From Thecamonas trahens ATCC 50062 (taxonomy: Eukaryota > Apusozoa > Apusomonadida > Apusomonadidae), in contig NW_013657662.1 of NCBI RefSeq assembly GCF_000142905.1, positions 437,328 to 501,327 on the forward strand: a stretch of 64,000 nucleotides of DNA, read 5' to 3'. The notes below the pieces were generated by a model, which made no database searches, was not told the origin of the DNA, and saw nothing but the letters and a program-made list of their open reading frames with translations. The stretch's first letter is position 1, and every line of letters starts with the position of its first letter. Position numbers and translations under genes: made by a program. Shown one piece after another: positions 10,178-20,782 of the stretch.

Positions 10178-13100
10178 TTATGCCTTGGCCCGCTTTGCTG
10201 CCCGTCGCGCCTTGGCCCGCGCCAGCTGCGCCGACACAAACTGACGCTGCTTGTCGAGCTCGGTCGCCACCGCAGACTTGACCCGTCCTCGATGGTCGAG
10301 ACAGCGAGCACTGTGGCGTTCGCTTCCGATGCTGCAGGCCGTGACGAGGCCGGCGCAGCTGCTGTGGCTGTTCGTGGCGCTGCGTCATTTGCCCGCGAGC
10401 CCTGCGACTTGATCTCGCTACTTGCGCCCGCGCTTCCAGCTCCACCAGCCTTGCGCGCCGCCTTGCGCTTCCGCGCCGCGGCCAGCGCGAGCGCCATCCG
10501 CTTGCGCTGCTTGTCAAGCTCGGACGAGACGGCAGTCGTGAGTGTGGTTTCAGCAGAGAAGACCGACTCACCCATGCCGGCCTTGAGCTTGGAGCTCTTG
10601 TCCCGCTTCTTGAGCGTCTCCAGCCGCTCGACCAGCTTCTTGTTCTTGCCCTTGACATCGGAGAGCTTGACCGATACGGCCTTGAGCTTCTTGCGCGAGA
10701 GCTTGAGCTCCTTCTTCAGCCGGCTCGCCTCCTCGTTGCCTCCCGGTGACGATGCGAGGTCCGCAACCGAAAGCGAGCCTCGCCGCCCACCGCAAGGCGT
10801 CGACGGCCGCGATGAGACCGGCGTGAGCATGACCGACGATGGGATGGAGAGCGAGTCGCTGGCGCCAAAGTCGGCAGCCGAAGCTGATGCCCGCAAATCC
10901 GCCACCGAGCCGCGACGGCGGGCCACTGCTGCCGCCTCACGCTTGGCCACCTTGGCCGCCTTCTTCTTGGCCATGATGGCCTTCATCATCAGCCGCTGCT
11001 TGTCCAACTCGGCACCGACCGCGCCGCGAACAGAGTCCTCGGTCTTTTGCACGTTAAGGTGATCAAAGGCAGACCGTTCGCCACTGCCCACCGACCCGTT
11101 GGAACTCTTCGTGCTCCGCGAAGCCGCGCCTGAGGTCCCGGACTGCTTCTCGCGGCCAGTGGCGGCAGCACTTTCCGAGCCAGCGACCGTCGACCGCGAC
11201 CGGTTTGCGGCCTTGCGCGCCTTGGCTGCTTTGAGCATCGCCAGCGTCCGCTCGCGTTGCTTGTCCATCTCAGAGCCAACAGCTGCTACAAGACTCGCTT
11301 CCATAGAGAACGTGTCGCCCATGCCGTCCTTGACCTTTTCGGTCTTGCGCGCCTTCTTGACCGACGTCAGCTTGCTCGCCAGTGCCTTGTTCTTCTTCTT
11401 GACAGAGACCAGCTTCTTTTGCAGCGCCGAAATCATTGCTTTGTCCTTTGCCCCCGCCCGCGGCGTCTCTGTCTCAGAGCTGGTGTTCAAGCCGGAGCCG
11501 CCTGCTCCGCCCGCTGCCTCCCGCGGCGGCGTCCGTGGCGTCCGCGGAATCTCTCCGGCCTTGATTTTGGCCTTGCGCGCCTTGAGCGCTGCGATGCGGG
11601 CAGCCATCATCTGCCGCTGCTTCTCCAGCTCGGTCCCCACTGCGCCGCACACCGGGTCTTCGACCGACGAGACCGACATCGGCATCTTTGGCTTTGGCTT
11701 TGGCTTGGCCTGGGCCTGGGCCTGGCGTGCCGCAGGCGCGGGCTCGGATGGGCTGGACGCAGCCGGAGCGTCGGGTGTATCCTCAGGTGCCAGCTCGTGG
11801 TCGGGACTGCCACCGGCGGTAGCACGGGTGCGGGCTTCGGCTTTGCGCGCCTTGGCAGCCTGCATTCGCCGACGGACTTGCTCGCGCTGCTTGTCGAGTT
11901 CGGACGAGATGGCGCCGATAAGGCTTGTCTCGAGCGCATGGATGTTGTGAACGTCGGCCGGCGACATTGACGGCGCGTGCGATGGACCCGCGTTAGCGGG
12001 AGCTGACGACGGCGACGACTGCGCGGTGACCAGGCTAGCCTCGGCCGCCTTGCGCTTGGTCTTCTCCTTCAGCAGCCTCCCGACCGCATCCTCAAGCTGG
12101 CCCTTGAGCTCAGCCACCTTGGCCTTGTAAACCTTGCCCTTGGCCTTGGACGCAATGAGAGCGTCCTTAAACGCCATGCACTGACGCAGCTCGTCCTTGA
12201 GCGCCGAGTTGGTCGACTTGAGCTTGAGCGCCTTGGCGGTGATGGCCTCGCTCTTTTCGCGCTCCGCCACCAGCGCCTCCTTGTACGCCGCAGCCTTCTT
12301 CTTGGCCGACTCAAGCTTGTGGACCGCAGCACCACGCAGCTCGTCCATCGACTCGCCGGACGCCTCCAGCGACGACATCAGCTTGGCGAGCTCGGCATTG
12401 AGGTCGTCCCGCTCCGAAGTCAGCGCAATCGACAGCTCCTTGAGTGCTTTCCGCTTAGTCCGCTCATTCTCAAACTTGGTTCGCACAAGCGTCAGAGCCT
12501 CGACATGCTCCGCAAGCGAAGCCTTGGTTTCTCCAAGCTCGGCCTCGCGAGCCTTGGCCTCGTCTGCCGCCGCGGCAAGCTTTGCCTCAAGCTCCGCCTG
12601 CCGAGCGGCCGCGCTTGCGGTGAGCTCGGCCTCGCGGGCTGCCGCCGTCTCGGCCGCCGCAGTCAGCTCGGCCGCCCGCGCCTCCGCCTCGGCCGTGACC
12701 GCCGCGAGTTGCGCTTCGAGCTGGGCCTCGTGCGCCGCCGAGTTGGCTGCCGTAGCTGCCAGCTCGGCCTCGTGGCTGCTGGCGTGCTCGACAGCTGACG
12801 CCACGGCGGCAAGCTCGGATGCGTGGGCCTCAGCCTGCGCCTTGGCCTGTGCTTCCGCTTCGGCCTTGGCCGCAGCGAGCTCGGACGCATGGGCGGCGTC
12901 GCGAGCAGTGGCCTCTTTCTCACGGTCAAGCTGCTCGCGGCGAGCAGCCTCCAACTCGGCAACATGAGCCGCGGCCTGGGCCGCAAGCTTGGCCTCAAAC
13001 TCGGCCGCTTGCGCCGCAAGCGCTGCGTGGAGCAAGTCTAGCTCGTCAAACGGCCCAGTCTGGGTGGCGACGGTACAGGTCGGCGGCGGCGAAGGCGGGT

Positions 13101-14331
13101 GTGGCGGCGGGGCCTGCGCTGCCGACTCGAGCTGGCGCGCCAGGTCGGCGGCCTGAGCGGCAGCCGCGGCCTCAGCGGCCTCAGCAGCCTCCCTCGCGGA
13201 TGTCTGCGCCTTCAACAGCTCGTCGAGATGGCTCGACTTGGTGCTGAGCTTGGAAATGGTATCGTTGGCTGCGGCAAGCTCGGCCTGAACCGTCGACAGC
13301 TCGGCAGCCTGCTCGGTAACAGAGACTTTGAGCGAGGCAACCGAGTCAGCGGTGTTCTTCAGCTTGCTCTGGGCTTCCTGCAGCGCCCGAGTCGAGGCCT
13401 CGGCCTTGGCTGATGCCTTGGACGACGAGACCTGATATGTGCGAAAGTACGAGAGATACGTCATGATCGAGTACTTGTCAGGCATGGCGGTGACAGCTTC
13501 GGCCACAAGCAGACGAGGGATATCAAAGCTAGACTCAGCGACTGCAAAGGCGAGCTCGAGCCGGGCGGCCGGCTCGGCCGGCACGTCGGCAAAGGTCAAC
13601 GCCGATGGTTCCAACACCTCGCAGAGGGCGCAAAAAACCTTGCCGTCAGAAAACGAGCTCGTCAGATTGGTCACGCTCAGCGCGTAGTCCTTGACGGTCG
13701 CCTTGACCCACTCGAGCAGGTCCGACGCCACTGACGCCGACGAGACCTTGGCAGCCGAGTTGCGCCGAGGGCGCGGCGACGGCGTGCCCAGCCGATCTGG
13801 CGTGCGGCTTCGGCCGGCCGGCGAGTCGATGCGCGGACTCGCCCCGCCAGCGGCAGCACCTGCATCGCCGGAGCCGAGCTGGCCAGAGCCGTCGCCTTCA
13901 AGACGCGAAACGTCCCCTGCGTCGACAGACTCGTCAAACTCGTAGTCGTCGTCGTCGTCGACCAGCTCTAAATGGACCGAGTTGATCTGGAAGGAGCAAA
14001 TGAGAGACCAGACAAAGCCAAGGATCATCTTGATGTCCCCATCGATAAAGTTTGCCGGACGAGCAGTGACATTGACGCCAAAGGATGCGGTGTGCGCGAG
14101 AGCGAGTGAGAGATTATCAACGATTTGAACTCGCATTCTTGGCTTCTTTGAGTACTTGCCATCATTGACCTTTGAGTCTGAGAGGACTTCAATGAGCTTG
14201 ATGAGGGTAATGCCATCACCTAGTTTGCTCAAAGACTCCAGTTGTATGTCCAGTCCAGCAAGTCGCGAGTTGATCCAAGCCGTGAAAGTGGCTGCCTGCA
14301 GACGCTCATACTGAACAGCCATGTCCGACAT
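10178..14331 (-). CDS. Tandem calponin-homology, coiled-coil protein with six C-terminal ELDKQR repeats (1-base frameshift)
   Basis: A likely actin-binding cytoskeletal protein of 1384 residues. Two calponin-homology domains (about residues 8-117 and 202-310; TFTAWINSRL, then SDGKVFCALCEVLEP) give the actin-binding layout of the alpha-actinin/cortexillin type. A long Ala/Glu-rich coiled coil covers about 320-790. Six copies of a unit of about 30 residues follow, consensus (E)xxVxxAVxxELDKQRxxM then xxxxAAKARKA, at about residues 800, 893, 1013, 1095, 1263 and 1350. The last copy is read only if one base is added at the GGG at 10282-10284, giving EDGVKSAVATELDKQR and a stop at 10178. Without it the frame runs to 10138 in unrelated sequence. 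I chose the ATG at 14331 because CH1 begins seven residues later. The coding-strand leader is GA-rich. Confidence 0.85.
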
Positions 14332-14817
14332 GACGCCTTCCTTCACCACCCCCTTTCCCTTGCTACTCTGTTTCGTCAATCTTTCTCTCTCTCCTCCACT
14401 CTCTCTCTCTCTCTCTCCTCTCTTGCACGAGATGGGTGATGCCGCTAGCCTTGCTTGTGACCGTCCCACTCTCTCTCCCTCCTGACTGTCAGACCGCACA
14501 CAGCTCCCGCTCCCGCTTGGTTTTTCCCCCGTCTTTCAACTCATATTTTTTCTCGGCTACCCTCTCGTTTTTTTCACCGCAGATTTAGCCGCACCCTGAC
14601 GGCAGGTTGTGTTGATGGTGATGAGGGTGAGGGGTGAAAATGCTGCTGCAAGTAGTGCATGTGATCATCATCGGACAGGTTGGCGAGTGAAGTGCCGGAG
14701 GATGAGGGGGGGGGAATGAGTGAGTGTTACAGAAATGAGATGATGTGTGTGACGTAGACAGGCACAGGGAGGCGGAGCACGAGGATACCATGCGGTCGAT
14801 CCGGCCAACGACGCAGT
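14332..14817. other. Intergenic region, promoter side of the CH-domain gene
   Basis: Pyrimidine-rich on the plus strand (TCTCTC near 14380-14425), so a GA-rich leader for the minus-strand CH-domain gene, followed by T-rich sequence. No gene seen. Confidence 0.6.
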
Positions 14818-16482
14818 CTAGACCGACGGTGGCGGCTTTCCGCAGAACGGCGGGATATGGGCGTCAAGGAGGGCGGTGTGCGAGAGGACAAAGCGAGGGA
14901 CAAAGCCGTTCGAGGCGTAGACGAGCTGAGAGCTGGCGCGGAGGGTGGAGAACGGGGTATCGAGCCAGGCGCCCACGACCGGCGGTGCGGTCGACGCAGA
15001 CATGTCGATGGGCTCCGAGTACATGAGGATGATGCCCTGCGGGCCGTCCTGGTGGTCCGCATCGCGGATGCCAGAAGCCACAATGGTGTTCGTCCGCGGC
15101 AGGAGACGGACAGTAGTCAAGGCAAAGATGGACAGCTCGCCAGGAGCAGTGGTGTAGACCCGCGACCAAGCACGCTGCGAGACGTCGAGGAAGGCAAAGG
15201 CCCGGGCGCCGTCGCTCGCCAGCCACAAGGCCATGATTCCGATGACCTCGTCCGAGACATCACTACGGACCGGAATGATGTCGGCGGAGAGGTAGGGGAC
15301 CCCGTCTGGGAGGGCCGGGAGCGGCACCAGATCGTCGCCGATGGCAAGCGTAGCGTACTCGCCATTGATATGGGCGGCGCCGGTGAGAAGGAAGCCGTTC
15401 AAGGTGCCCGGAAGAGGCAGGGCGGTAAGATCACCACCACCATACTCCTGGATGCAGTACTCGGCGTAGGCGACGGGCGGCGTGACAAACGAGCAGCAGG
15501 CCCCGGTCGGCGCCTTGAACGACGAGTTATGCATGAGCGCGTTGCAATCGCCGTTGTCGACCGGGGAAAGCGGAAGATCCTTGCCCGAGAAGTTTTGGCA
15601 GCCAAAGGTGCTGCCGGTCACATTGGCTTCGCCCTTGGGCACGAGGCCCTGCCACTGCGAGCCGGCTGCAGAGAACTTGACGGCGGCGGCAAAGGGGAGA
15701 AAGCCAGCATCTTCCAAATTGCCGACACCTGGCACAAGGCGCGCGTTGCCTGAGTAAACAAGAGTGCGCGAGTGGCCGCCGGCAGCCCAAGCGAGTGAAG
15801 ACATCGTCAGCCGCATCGGTTGCGACTCGTTCTTTCCGAGCGTGCAAAAGCCGGAGATGTAGTCAATGATGCCGCCACACGAGAGACCCGAGTCGGCAGC
15901 CGCCATGGGCCAGTACTTGCCATCCATCCACACGGCAGCGCTGACGGCAACCTCGACGCCGTCAACCTCAGAAAAGTATCCCGTGACAGCAAAGGCAGCA
16001 CGATCAGCAGTAAGCGTCAGCGTCGACGCGCCGTTCCTCGGAGTGTATCCAGGAGTGCCAAGAACAATCCACTTTCCACGAGCAGCATCCCACACGCCCG
16101 CACCTGCGATCAACTCGTTCGTCGAGGTGTTGCCAATGTAGCCTGCGACGAGAAGCGATGGATCCGAGACGACCAACCCGTCCAGATCGCCCGAATGAAC
16201 AGGGATGAGATCAAAGACTTCGTTGCCCACTGGAGTACCATCACAATCAATAAAGGGAAAGCCTCCACCAATGGTGGACCATCGAGATGTCTCCAGATCA
16301 AAGCCAATCAGACCGCCAAACGCCCCGGGCACCACGCCAGTCGAGTCATTGGCCAGAAAGGCAAAGTCGCCAGCCACAGCAAAGGTGGTGTACTCGGACA
16401 GGGGACTGGCTTCAGCAGCTGCTACAGCAGACGTGAGCACCAATGTGAGCGTCACAATAACCACAAGGAAAGATAGCGACAT
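14818..16482 (-). CDS. Secreted protein of unknown function, beta-repeat type
   Basis: A 554-residue protein with an N-terminal signal peptide (MSLSFLVVIVTLTLVLTSAV, cleavage likely after AAAEA) and no second membrane segment. The mature part has many N-glycosylation motifs (NDST, NTST, NESQ, NVTG, NFSG, NSSF), paired Cys, and recurring blocks of the type AVAGDFAFLAN, LLVAGYIGN, AFAVTGYFSEVDGV and GVWDAARGKWIVLG. These suggest a beta-propeller or Rax2-like repeat, but the match is weak. I chose the ATG at 16482 because the hydrophobic signal begins there; an upstream in-frame codon would add 16 charged residues. I do not recognise an orthologue. Confidence 0.6.
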   Translation of the reverse strand: MSLSFLVVIVTLTLVLTSAVAAAEASPLSEYTTFAVAGDFAFLANDSTGVVPGAFGGLIGFDLETSRWSTIGGGFPFIDCDGTPVGNEVFDLIPVHSGDLDGLVVSDPSLLVAGYIGNTSTNELIAGAGVWDAARGKWIVLGTPGYTPRNGASTLTLTADRAAFAVTGYFSEVDGVEVAVSAAVWMDGKYWPMAAADSGLSCGGIIDYISGFCTLGKNESQPMRLTMSSLAWAAGGHSRTLVYSGNARLVPGVGNLEDAGFLPFAAAVKFSAAGSQWQGLVPKGEANVTGSTFGCQNFSGKDLPLSPVDNGDCNALMHNSSFKAPTGACCSFVTPPVAYAEYCIQEYGGGDLTALPLPGTLNGFLLTGAAHINGEYATLAIGDDLVPLPALPDGVPYLSADIIPVRSDVSDEVIGIMALWLASDGARAFAFLDVSQRAWSRVYTTAPGELSIFALTTVRLLPRTNTIVASGIRDADHQDGPQGIILMYSEPIDMSASTAPPVVGAWLDTPFSTLRASSQLVYASNGFVPRFVLSHTALLDAHIPPFCGKPPPSV

Positions 16483-17241
16483 GTCCACGAGGTCGGGCGT
16501 GCGCGGGAGATTTGCACGTGCGCGCGACAAAGTTGGAGTCAGCTGTGTCCTCCGTCACTTGCCACGATTGCTACGAGCCGCTGGCACCGTACAAAGCCAA
16601 GTCCTCCGACGGCGTCTGCACAGATGTTCCGGAGGAGCGGGAACTCACCCATCCATCCTTTGATGGTGATCTACGACGACGATTCTTACTTGAGGCTTAC
16701 GACGATCGCTCGTGTGCACGGGATCACCGTGCCGATAGGCACGATGTGCTGGCACAAAGGGTCAGGCAGTCGAGCCAGTCGAGCGACGGCTTGGTTGGCA
16801 GCCGAGAGTATGACCATACCACACGCAAGACTGTACCCTTCAGCCTTGATCCCATTCGATTTCAACCACATATCCCCCCCTCCAACCCGATTGCTTCTGA
16901 CACCGCCAAGGTGAGCGAGATCAGCCCCTCCCACACCTGCGACCTACCGCTACCTCTCAGCCAGAACAAGATCCACTACCCCGACCAGCCCTATACCGCC
17001 ACCCCTTCCCCCTTCCCCGCTCCCCTAACGCTTTCGATTGTACGAAATCAAGATCGATTGGACTGTTCATCCACGCAAACGGGAGAGCCAGCAACCCAAT
17101 GGTCGAGTGGCGAGAGAGTGGCTGGCGTCACCACCGGAGGTGAGGACAGGAGGGGGACGGGGGGGGGGGGGGGGGGGGGGGAGTGAGAAAGGTAACACTT
17201 CACTCGCGCAAGTAGGAGGAAGTGTACAGGTAGTGTACAAG
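16483..17241. other. Divergent intergenic region
   Basis: Lies between the divergent secreted-protein and elongase genes. It holds a run of about 23 G at 17159-17181 and is otherwise of mixed composition with no supported gene. Probably two promoters. Confidence 0.5.
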
Positions 17242-18216
17242 ATGGAGAAGTTGCTTGGAGAACAAGTTGCTCATGTGCTGGGAGTGGAGGGCGTTTTGGT
17301 GGAGCCGACGCAGGTGGCGCTGAATGGTGATGGCTTTGAAGCTGCTGGCTTGTTGGATGCTACGACATTTGTGTGGAAGGTGGGTACCACACCACTTGCT
17401 CATCCGTTCTACATTGTCATCACTTGGATCATATATCTCTCGCTTGTCTTTGGTCTCAAGGCTGTTGTTGGCTCGCGATGGCCCACAAAGTACATCTCGG
17501 CAATCCACAACCTCGGTCTCTGCTTGGCATCGGCTGCCATGCTCGCCTCTATCATCGTGTGGATGGCTGTGCAGGTGAGCGCTGGCCACTGGCAGCGGAT
17601 CTTCTGCTGGCGGAGCATGCCTGGGGCTCCTGGTGGGCATGACGACCCAGCGGCGACCGAGATGATCACCGACTCGGTTCTCGTCTACACCGTCACCATG
17701 TACTACTACTCCAAGTGGTGGGAGCTCCTCGATACGGTCCTCCTCGCTGTCACTCTCAAGCCGCTCATCTTCCTCCACGTCTACCATCACTGCGTGGTCA
17801 TCGCCATGGTCTGGATGTGGCTGCAGGGCGGGTCTGTCCTCGCCTTTGGCCTTGGTGCAGGCTTCAACACCCTCGTCCACGTCTTTATGTACTACTACTA
17901 CATGCAGCGCTCGCTCGGCAATAAGGTCTGGTTCAAGAAGCACATCACCAAGCTGCAGATCATCCAGTTTGTCTCGTCTTTCCTCCTTGCCATCCCCTAC
18001 CTCGGCCTCACTTTCGGCTACATCCCGCTCAACAAGCGCTCCTTCCCAAGCGCCTCGCCCGGCGACATGCCGCTCCTCGGCTCACCAGTCGGCCACCAGT
18101 GCTCCGGCTGGTACTCGTTTGTCTTCTCCTCCTTCATCAACGCCTCGTTCCTCTACCTCTTTGTCGCCTTCTTCCGCTCAACCTACAACCGTCGCAAGAA
18201 GGACAAGCAGGCGTAA
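17242..18216 (+). CDS. ELO family very-long-chain fatty acid elongase (1)
   Basis: A 324-residue ER membrane condensing enzyme of fatty acid elongation, joining malonyl-CoA to an acyl-CoA. The ELO signature is complete: KWWELLDTVLLA, the catalytic histidine box HVYHH at about residues 180-184, TLVHVFMYYYYM and KKHITKLQIIQF. Seven or so hydrophobic segments are visible. The C-terminus KKDKQA contains a KxKxx dilysine pattern, which fits ER retrieval. The ATG at 17242 precedes the first conserved region; the open frame upstream runs through the poly-G tract and is not credible. A second, divergent elongase lies about 2.6 kb downstream on the other strand. Substrate chain length cannot be read from the sequence. 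Confidence 0.94.
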   Translation: MEKLLGEQVAHVLGVEGVLVEPTQVALNGDGFEAAGLLDATTFVWKVGTTPLAHPFYIVITWIIYLSLVFGLKAVVGSRWPTKYISAIHNLGLCLASAAMLASIIVWMAVQVSAGHWQRIFCWRSMPGAPGGHDDPAATEMITDSVLVYTVTMYYYSKWWELLDTVLLAVTLKPLIFLHVYHHCVVIAMVWMWLQGGSVLAFGLGAGFNTLVHVFMYYYYMQRSLGNKVWFKKHITKLQIIQFVSSFLLAIPYLGLTFGYIPLNKRSFPSASPGDMPLLGSPVGHQCSGWYSFVFSSFINASFLYLFVAFFRSTYNRRKKDKQA

Positions 18217-18623
18217 CTTTATCTGATCGCCAAGTACTCGTATCTCCGTCCGCATGCGGTACCTGGCGAGTGATGGCACCAGCGAGGAGCTTGGGCCACC
18301 CATCGAGTCTGACGCCTCCCCTCGCTCGCGGTCGCATCCATGTCTTCGTCGACATCGGTAAGCCATAAAGTTGCTGACTACTACCCATCGCTAGAGATGT
18401 TAGAGCCCCTCTTCCTTCCTTCTTCTTCAGCCTGCCACGGCTATCACTTGCCCTCACTCCAATTCTGGCACCGCCTTGCCCCGTACCACCATGGTTGCAC
18501 GCCGTCGCTCACCATCGGTCCGCGTCAACTCGCTCAACTCGCTCCCTCGCCCACCACGCACACCTCGCTCACCTCGCTCACCTCACTCACCTCACTCACA
18601 ACCCACCCACATAGCCTAGAACC
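18217..18623. other. Intergenic region with a short tandem repeat
   Basis: Contains about five copies of a CTCACCTCG-type nonamer/decamer near 18558-18602, just upstream of the EAPP start. No gene seen. Confidence 0.55.
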
Positions 18624-19475
18624 ATGTCGGGCGTACCGATACGAAGTCTGTTTGGGGATACGCAGCGGTGGTGTGAGGAGGACGAGGCGTACGCTGAGAA
18701 CGACGATGACTCGAGCAATGTGGCACCGCCCGTCTCGGACGCTGCTACCTTCTATGCAGCGGCTGGTGGAAGCGAAGGCACACCAAAGAGCAAGTCGGAG
18801 CTGAAAGAGGGCATGCGGTTGGTGCGCGAGTCTGGATATGGTGATGTGGTCGCTGTTCGCGTCCCGCTCGACGTACTGGACAGCCATGATGATGATGACG
18901 ATGGAGATCGGGTGGAAGAAGCCCGGCAGGTTCGCGAGGAGGAGGCCATGGAGCAAGGCATGCGCAGTATGAGTCTGGAGGAGAGGATTGAGTATGATGA
19001 TGCCGCGCTGGCCGAAGAGGAGGCGTATGAGAAGGCCGCTGAGGCCGGAACGACGCAAGTGTTCTCCTACGACGAGCTGCTGGTGGATCCGGATGCCGAT
19101 GACGACAACGAGACCTGGGCGCAAGAGACATACGCTGCACCGGCAAACTCACCGCGGCTTGCCTGTCCCTCGTGTTTCACCCTCCTTTGTGTCGACTGCC
19201 AGCAGCACGAGCGGTTTCCCTCCCAGTTCCGGGCCATGTTTGTCCTCTCGGCGGCTGAGATTGTCCCACACCAGCGCCTGGCATTTGCGCCATCGGCCTC
19301 GTCTAGCCGCCGGATGAAAGCTGTGACGAGTCAAGGCACAGTGGTGCTTGAAGGTGGCGATCCCGATCAAGCCGCCGTCTACCTCCCTGTCCGCTGCGGC
19401 GTGTGCAGTGCTGATGTCGGCGTTTTTGACTCTGACGAGATCTTCCACTTCTTCAACGTCGTCGTCTCCAACTAG
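18624..19475 (+). CDS. EAPP: EAPP (E2F-associated phosphoprotein) homologue
   Basis: A 283-residue acidic nuclear-type protein. The N-terminal two thirds is rich in Asp and Glu. The C-terminal third carries the family's zinc-ribbon module: CPSCFTLLCVDCQQHE, then FPSQFRAMFV, a spacer, CGVCSADVGVFDSDEIFHFF and NVVVSN at the extreme end. The length equals that of animal EAPP. In mammals EAPP associates with activating E2F factors; the ancestral role is not established, so only the family name is transferred. The ATG at 18624 is in good context (ACCATGT). The mitochondrial ribosomal gene follows 355 bases downstream on the same strand. Confidence 0.88.
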   Translation: MSGVPIRSLFGDTQRWCEEDEAYAENDDDSSNVAPPVSDAATFYAAAGGSEGTPKSKSELKEGMRLVRESGYGDVVAVRVPLDVLDSHDDDDDGDRVEEARQVREEEAMEQGMRSMSLEERIEYDDAALAEEEAYEKAAEAGTTQVFSYDELLVDPDADDDNETWAQETYAAPANSPRLACPSCFTLLCVDCQQHERFPSQFRAMFVLSAAEIVPHQRLAFAPSASSSRRMKAVTSQGTVVLEGGDPDQAAVYLPVRCGVCSADVGVFDSDEIFHFFNVVVSN

Positions 19476-19830
19476 GCTACCTTGCGCATGGCAGCGTTGC
19501 GCCTGCAGCCGAGATCTATTACCTGGACACAAGCTCGAGCACACCACCCGGCCCGGTCTCTTCGCCCACCCGTCTGCCCCGATCCTCCCCCCCCCCCTCA
19601 TCCCACCACCACCAAATCAGCCATCATTCAGCCTCACCTTGTCCAGCCTACCACACCATCACTCGCCCCCATCACACTCACCCGCCAACCCCTCCCCCGC
19701 CTACCGCCAACCCGACCACCGACCCGACCGCCGCCCAACCAATAAAATGATACAAACATCAATAAAAGTTGGTCACACCCCTCTCCCCCCCCCCCCTTCC
19801 CCCCCCCACCCCTCCCCCCTCACACACACC
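19476..19830. other. Intergenic region, EAPP 3' end and uL23m promoter
   Basis: C-rich, pyrimidine-rich sequence with two AATAAA motifs at 19741 and 19761. These could serve as poly(A) signals for EAPP or as AT-rich promoter elements for the gene that starts at 19831. No further gene. Confidence 0.5.
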
Positions 19831-20130
19831 ATGGCTTCCCGACTTGTGCGGTTCCCCTCGATGACGATTCGGCTCATGCAGAGCACCAAGCGACTTCCTA
19901 AGGATACACTTGCCTTTAAGGTCCCCCGCAAGGTTGGCAAGTTTGAAATCAAGGCTTATATGGAGGCTCTGTATGGTGTCCGTGTCGCCTCGGTCAACAC
20001 CGCCATCTATCCGGGCAAGACCGGTGTCTCTCGTGACGGTCGCTACAAGCGCTCAGACTGGAAGCGTGCCTTTGTCAAGTTTGCTGGCTTCTCCGCTGAC
20101 TCTCCCGTCACCTCGCCTGCCTCTCCGTAG
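19831..20130 (+). CDS. MRPL23: Mitochondrial ribosomal protein L23 (uL23m)
   Basis: A 99-residue basic protein of the mitochondrial large ribosomal subunit. The body LPKDTLAFKVPRKVGKFEIK, AYMEALYGVRVASVNTAIYP and GRYKRSDWKRAFVKF matches the uL23 fold: a beta strand, the KxEIKxYLExxYGV helix region and a basic hairpin. The family normally sits at the peptide exit tunnel. The first residues (MASRLVRFPSMTIRLMQSTK) are basic and hydroxylated and may be a short targeting signal. The gene is compact, with no intron and a clean ATG after CACACACC. Confidence 0.88.
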   Translation: MASRLVRFPSMTIRLMQSTKRLPKDTLAFKVPRKVGKFEIKAYMEALYGVRVASVNTAIYPGKTGVSRDGRYKRSDWKRAFVKFAGFSADSPVTSPASP

Positions 20131-20782
20131 CTTGTTTCTCTCCTCTCCCTCTTTCGCTACACCCTCTCTGTCGTCACCGAACAAGACGCTCCAAATCCGG
20201 CCTCGCCGCCTCGCCTCGCCGCCTCGCCGCTTTGCCGCCTCGCTACCTCGCCGCCTCGTCGCCTCGCCGCCTCGTCGCCTCGCCGCCGCCTCGCTGCCTT
20301 GCCGCCTCGCTACCTCGCTGCCACCCCACTCGCTCGCTCACCCCCCTTATTCTCGCTCATCCCATCTTGCTGCCCTCGTGGCATCGATTCACTCGTTCGC
20401 TTGCTCAGCCGCTCGCTTACTCAACCGCTCGCTCGCCCGCTCCGACGGCTTGCTTGCCTTGATCCCCCCCCCCTCTCTCTCGCCCATGCAAGTACGCCAC
20501 ATCTGTGCTTTCATGTCTACTTGTTTGTCTTGACATGCGCTCTCAGCTGTTTGTAGCGATCTTGTGGCTGGCTGGCGTGAGGCTTGCCTGGTGATGGATG
20601 ATGTGTTTGCTCTTGTGGCTTGCGCTTGCTATGCTGTTCATTCCAGCTCGTTGGAATGAGACTTGCTCGGTTGTTGCGGACTGCGTCGGTGCGATTGTGT
20701 TGCGCAACAAGAACAGGCTTTGTCTTCTCGGCTGCTGTTTCTGGTAAAAGAAAGCAAACGCTTGCGGCAGGGTACCTGGCAT
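20131..20782. other. Convergent intergenic region with a CCTCGCCG minisatellite
   Basis: Between the 3' ends of uL23m and the second elongase. A degenerate octamer array (CCTCGCCG / CCTCGTCG) spans about 20196-20325, followed by CTCGCTCG-type repeats to about 20440. No gene seen; the open frames through it are repeat-driven. Confidence 0.6.

Noticed and set aside
16512-17186. A 224-residue plus-strand frame before the first elongase
   Set aside because: Pro/Ser/Arg-rich without motifs, starts inside the divergent promoter and ends in the poly-G run.
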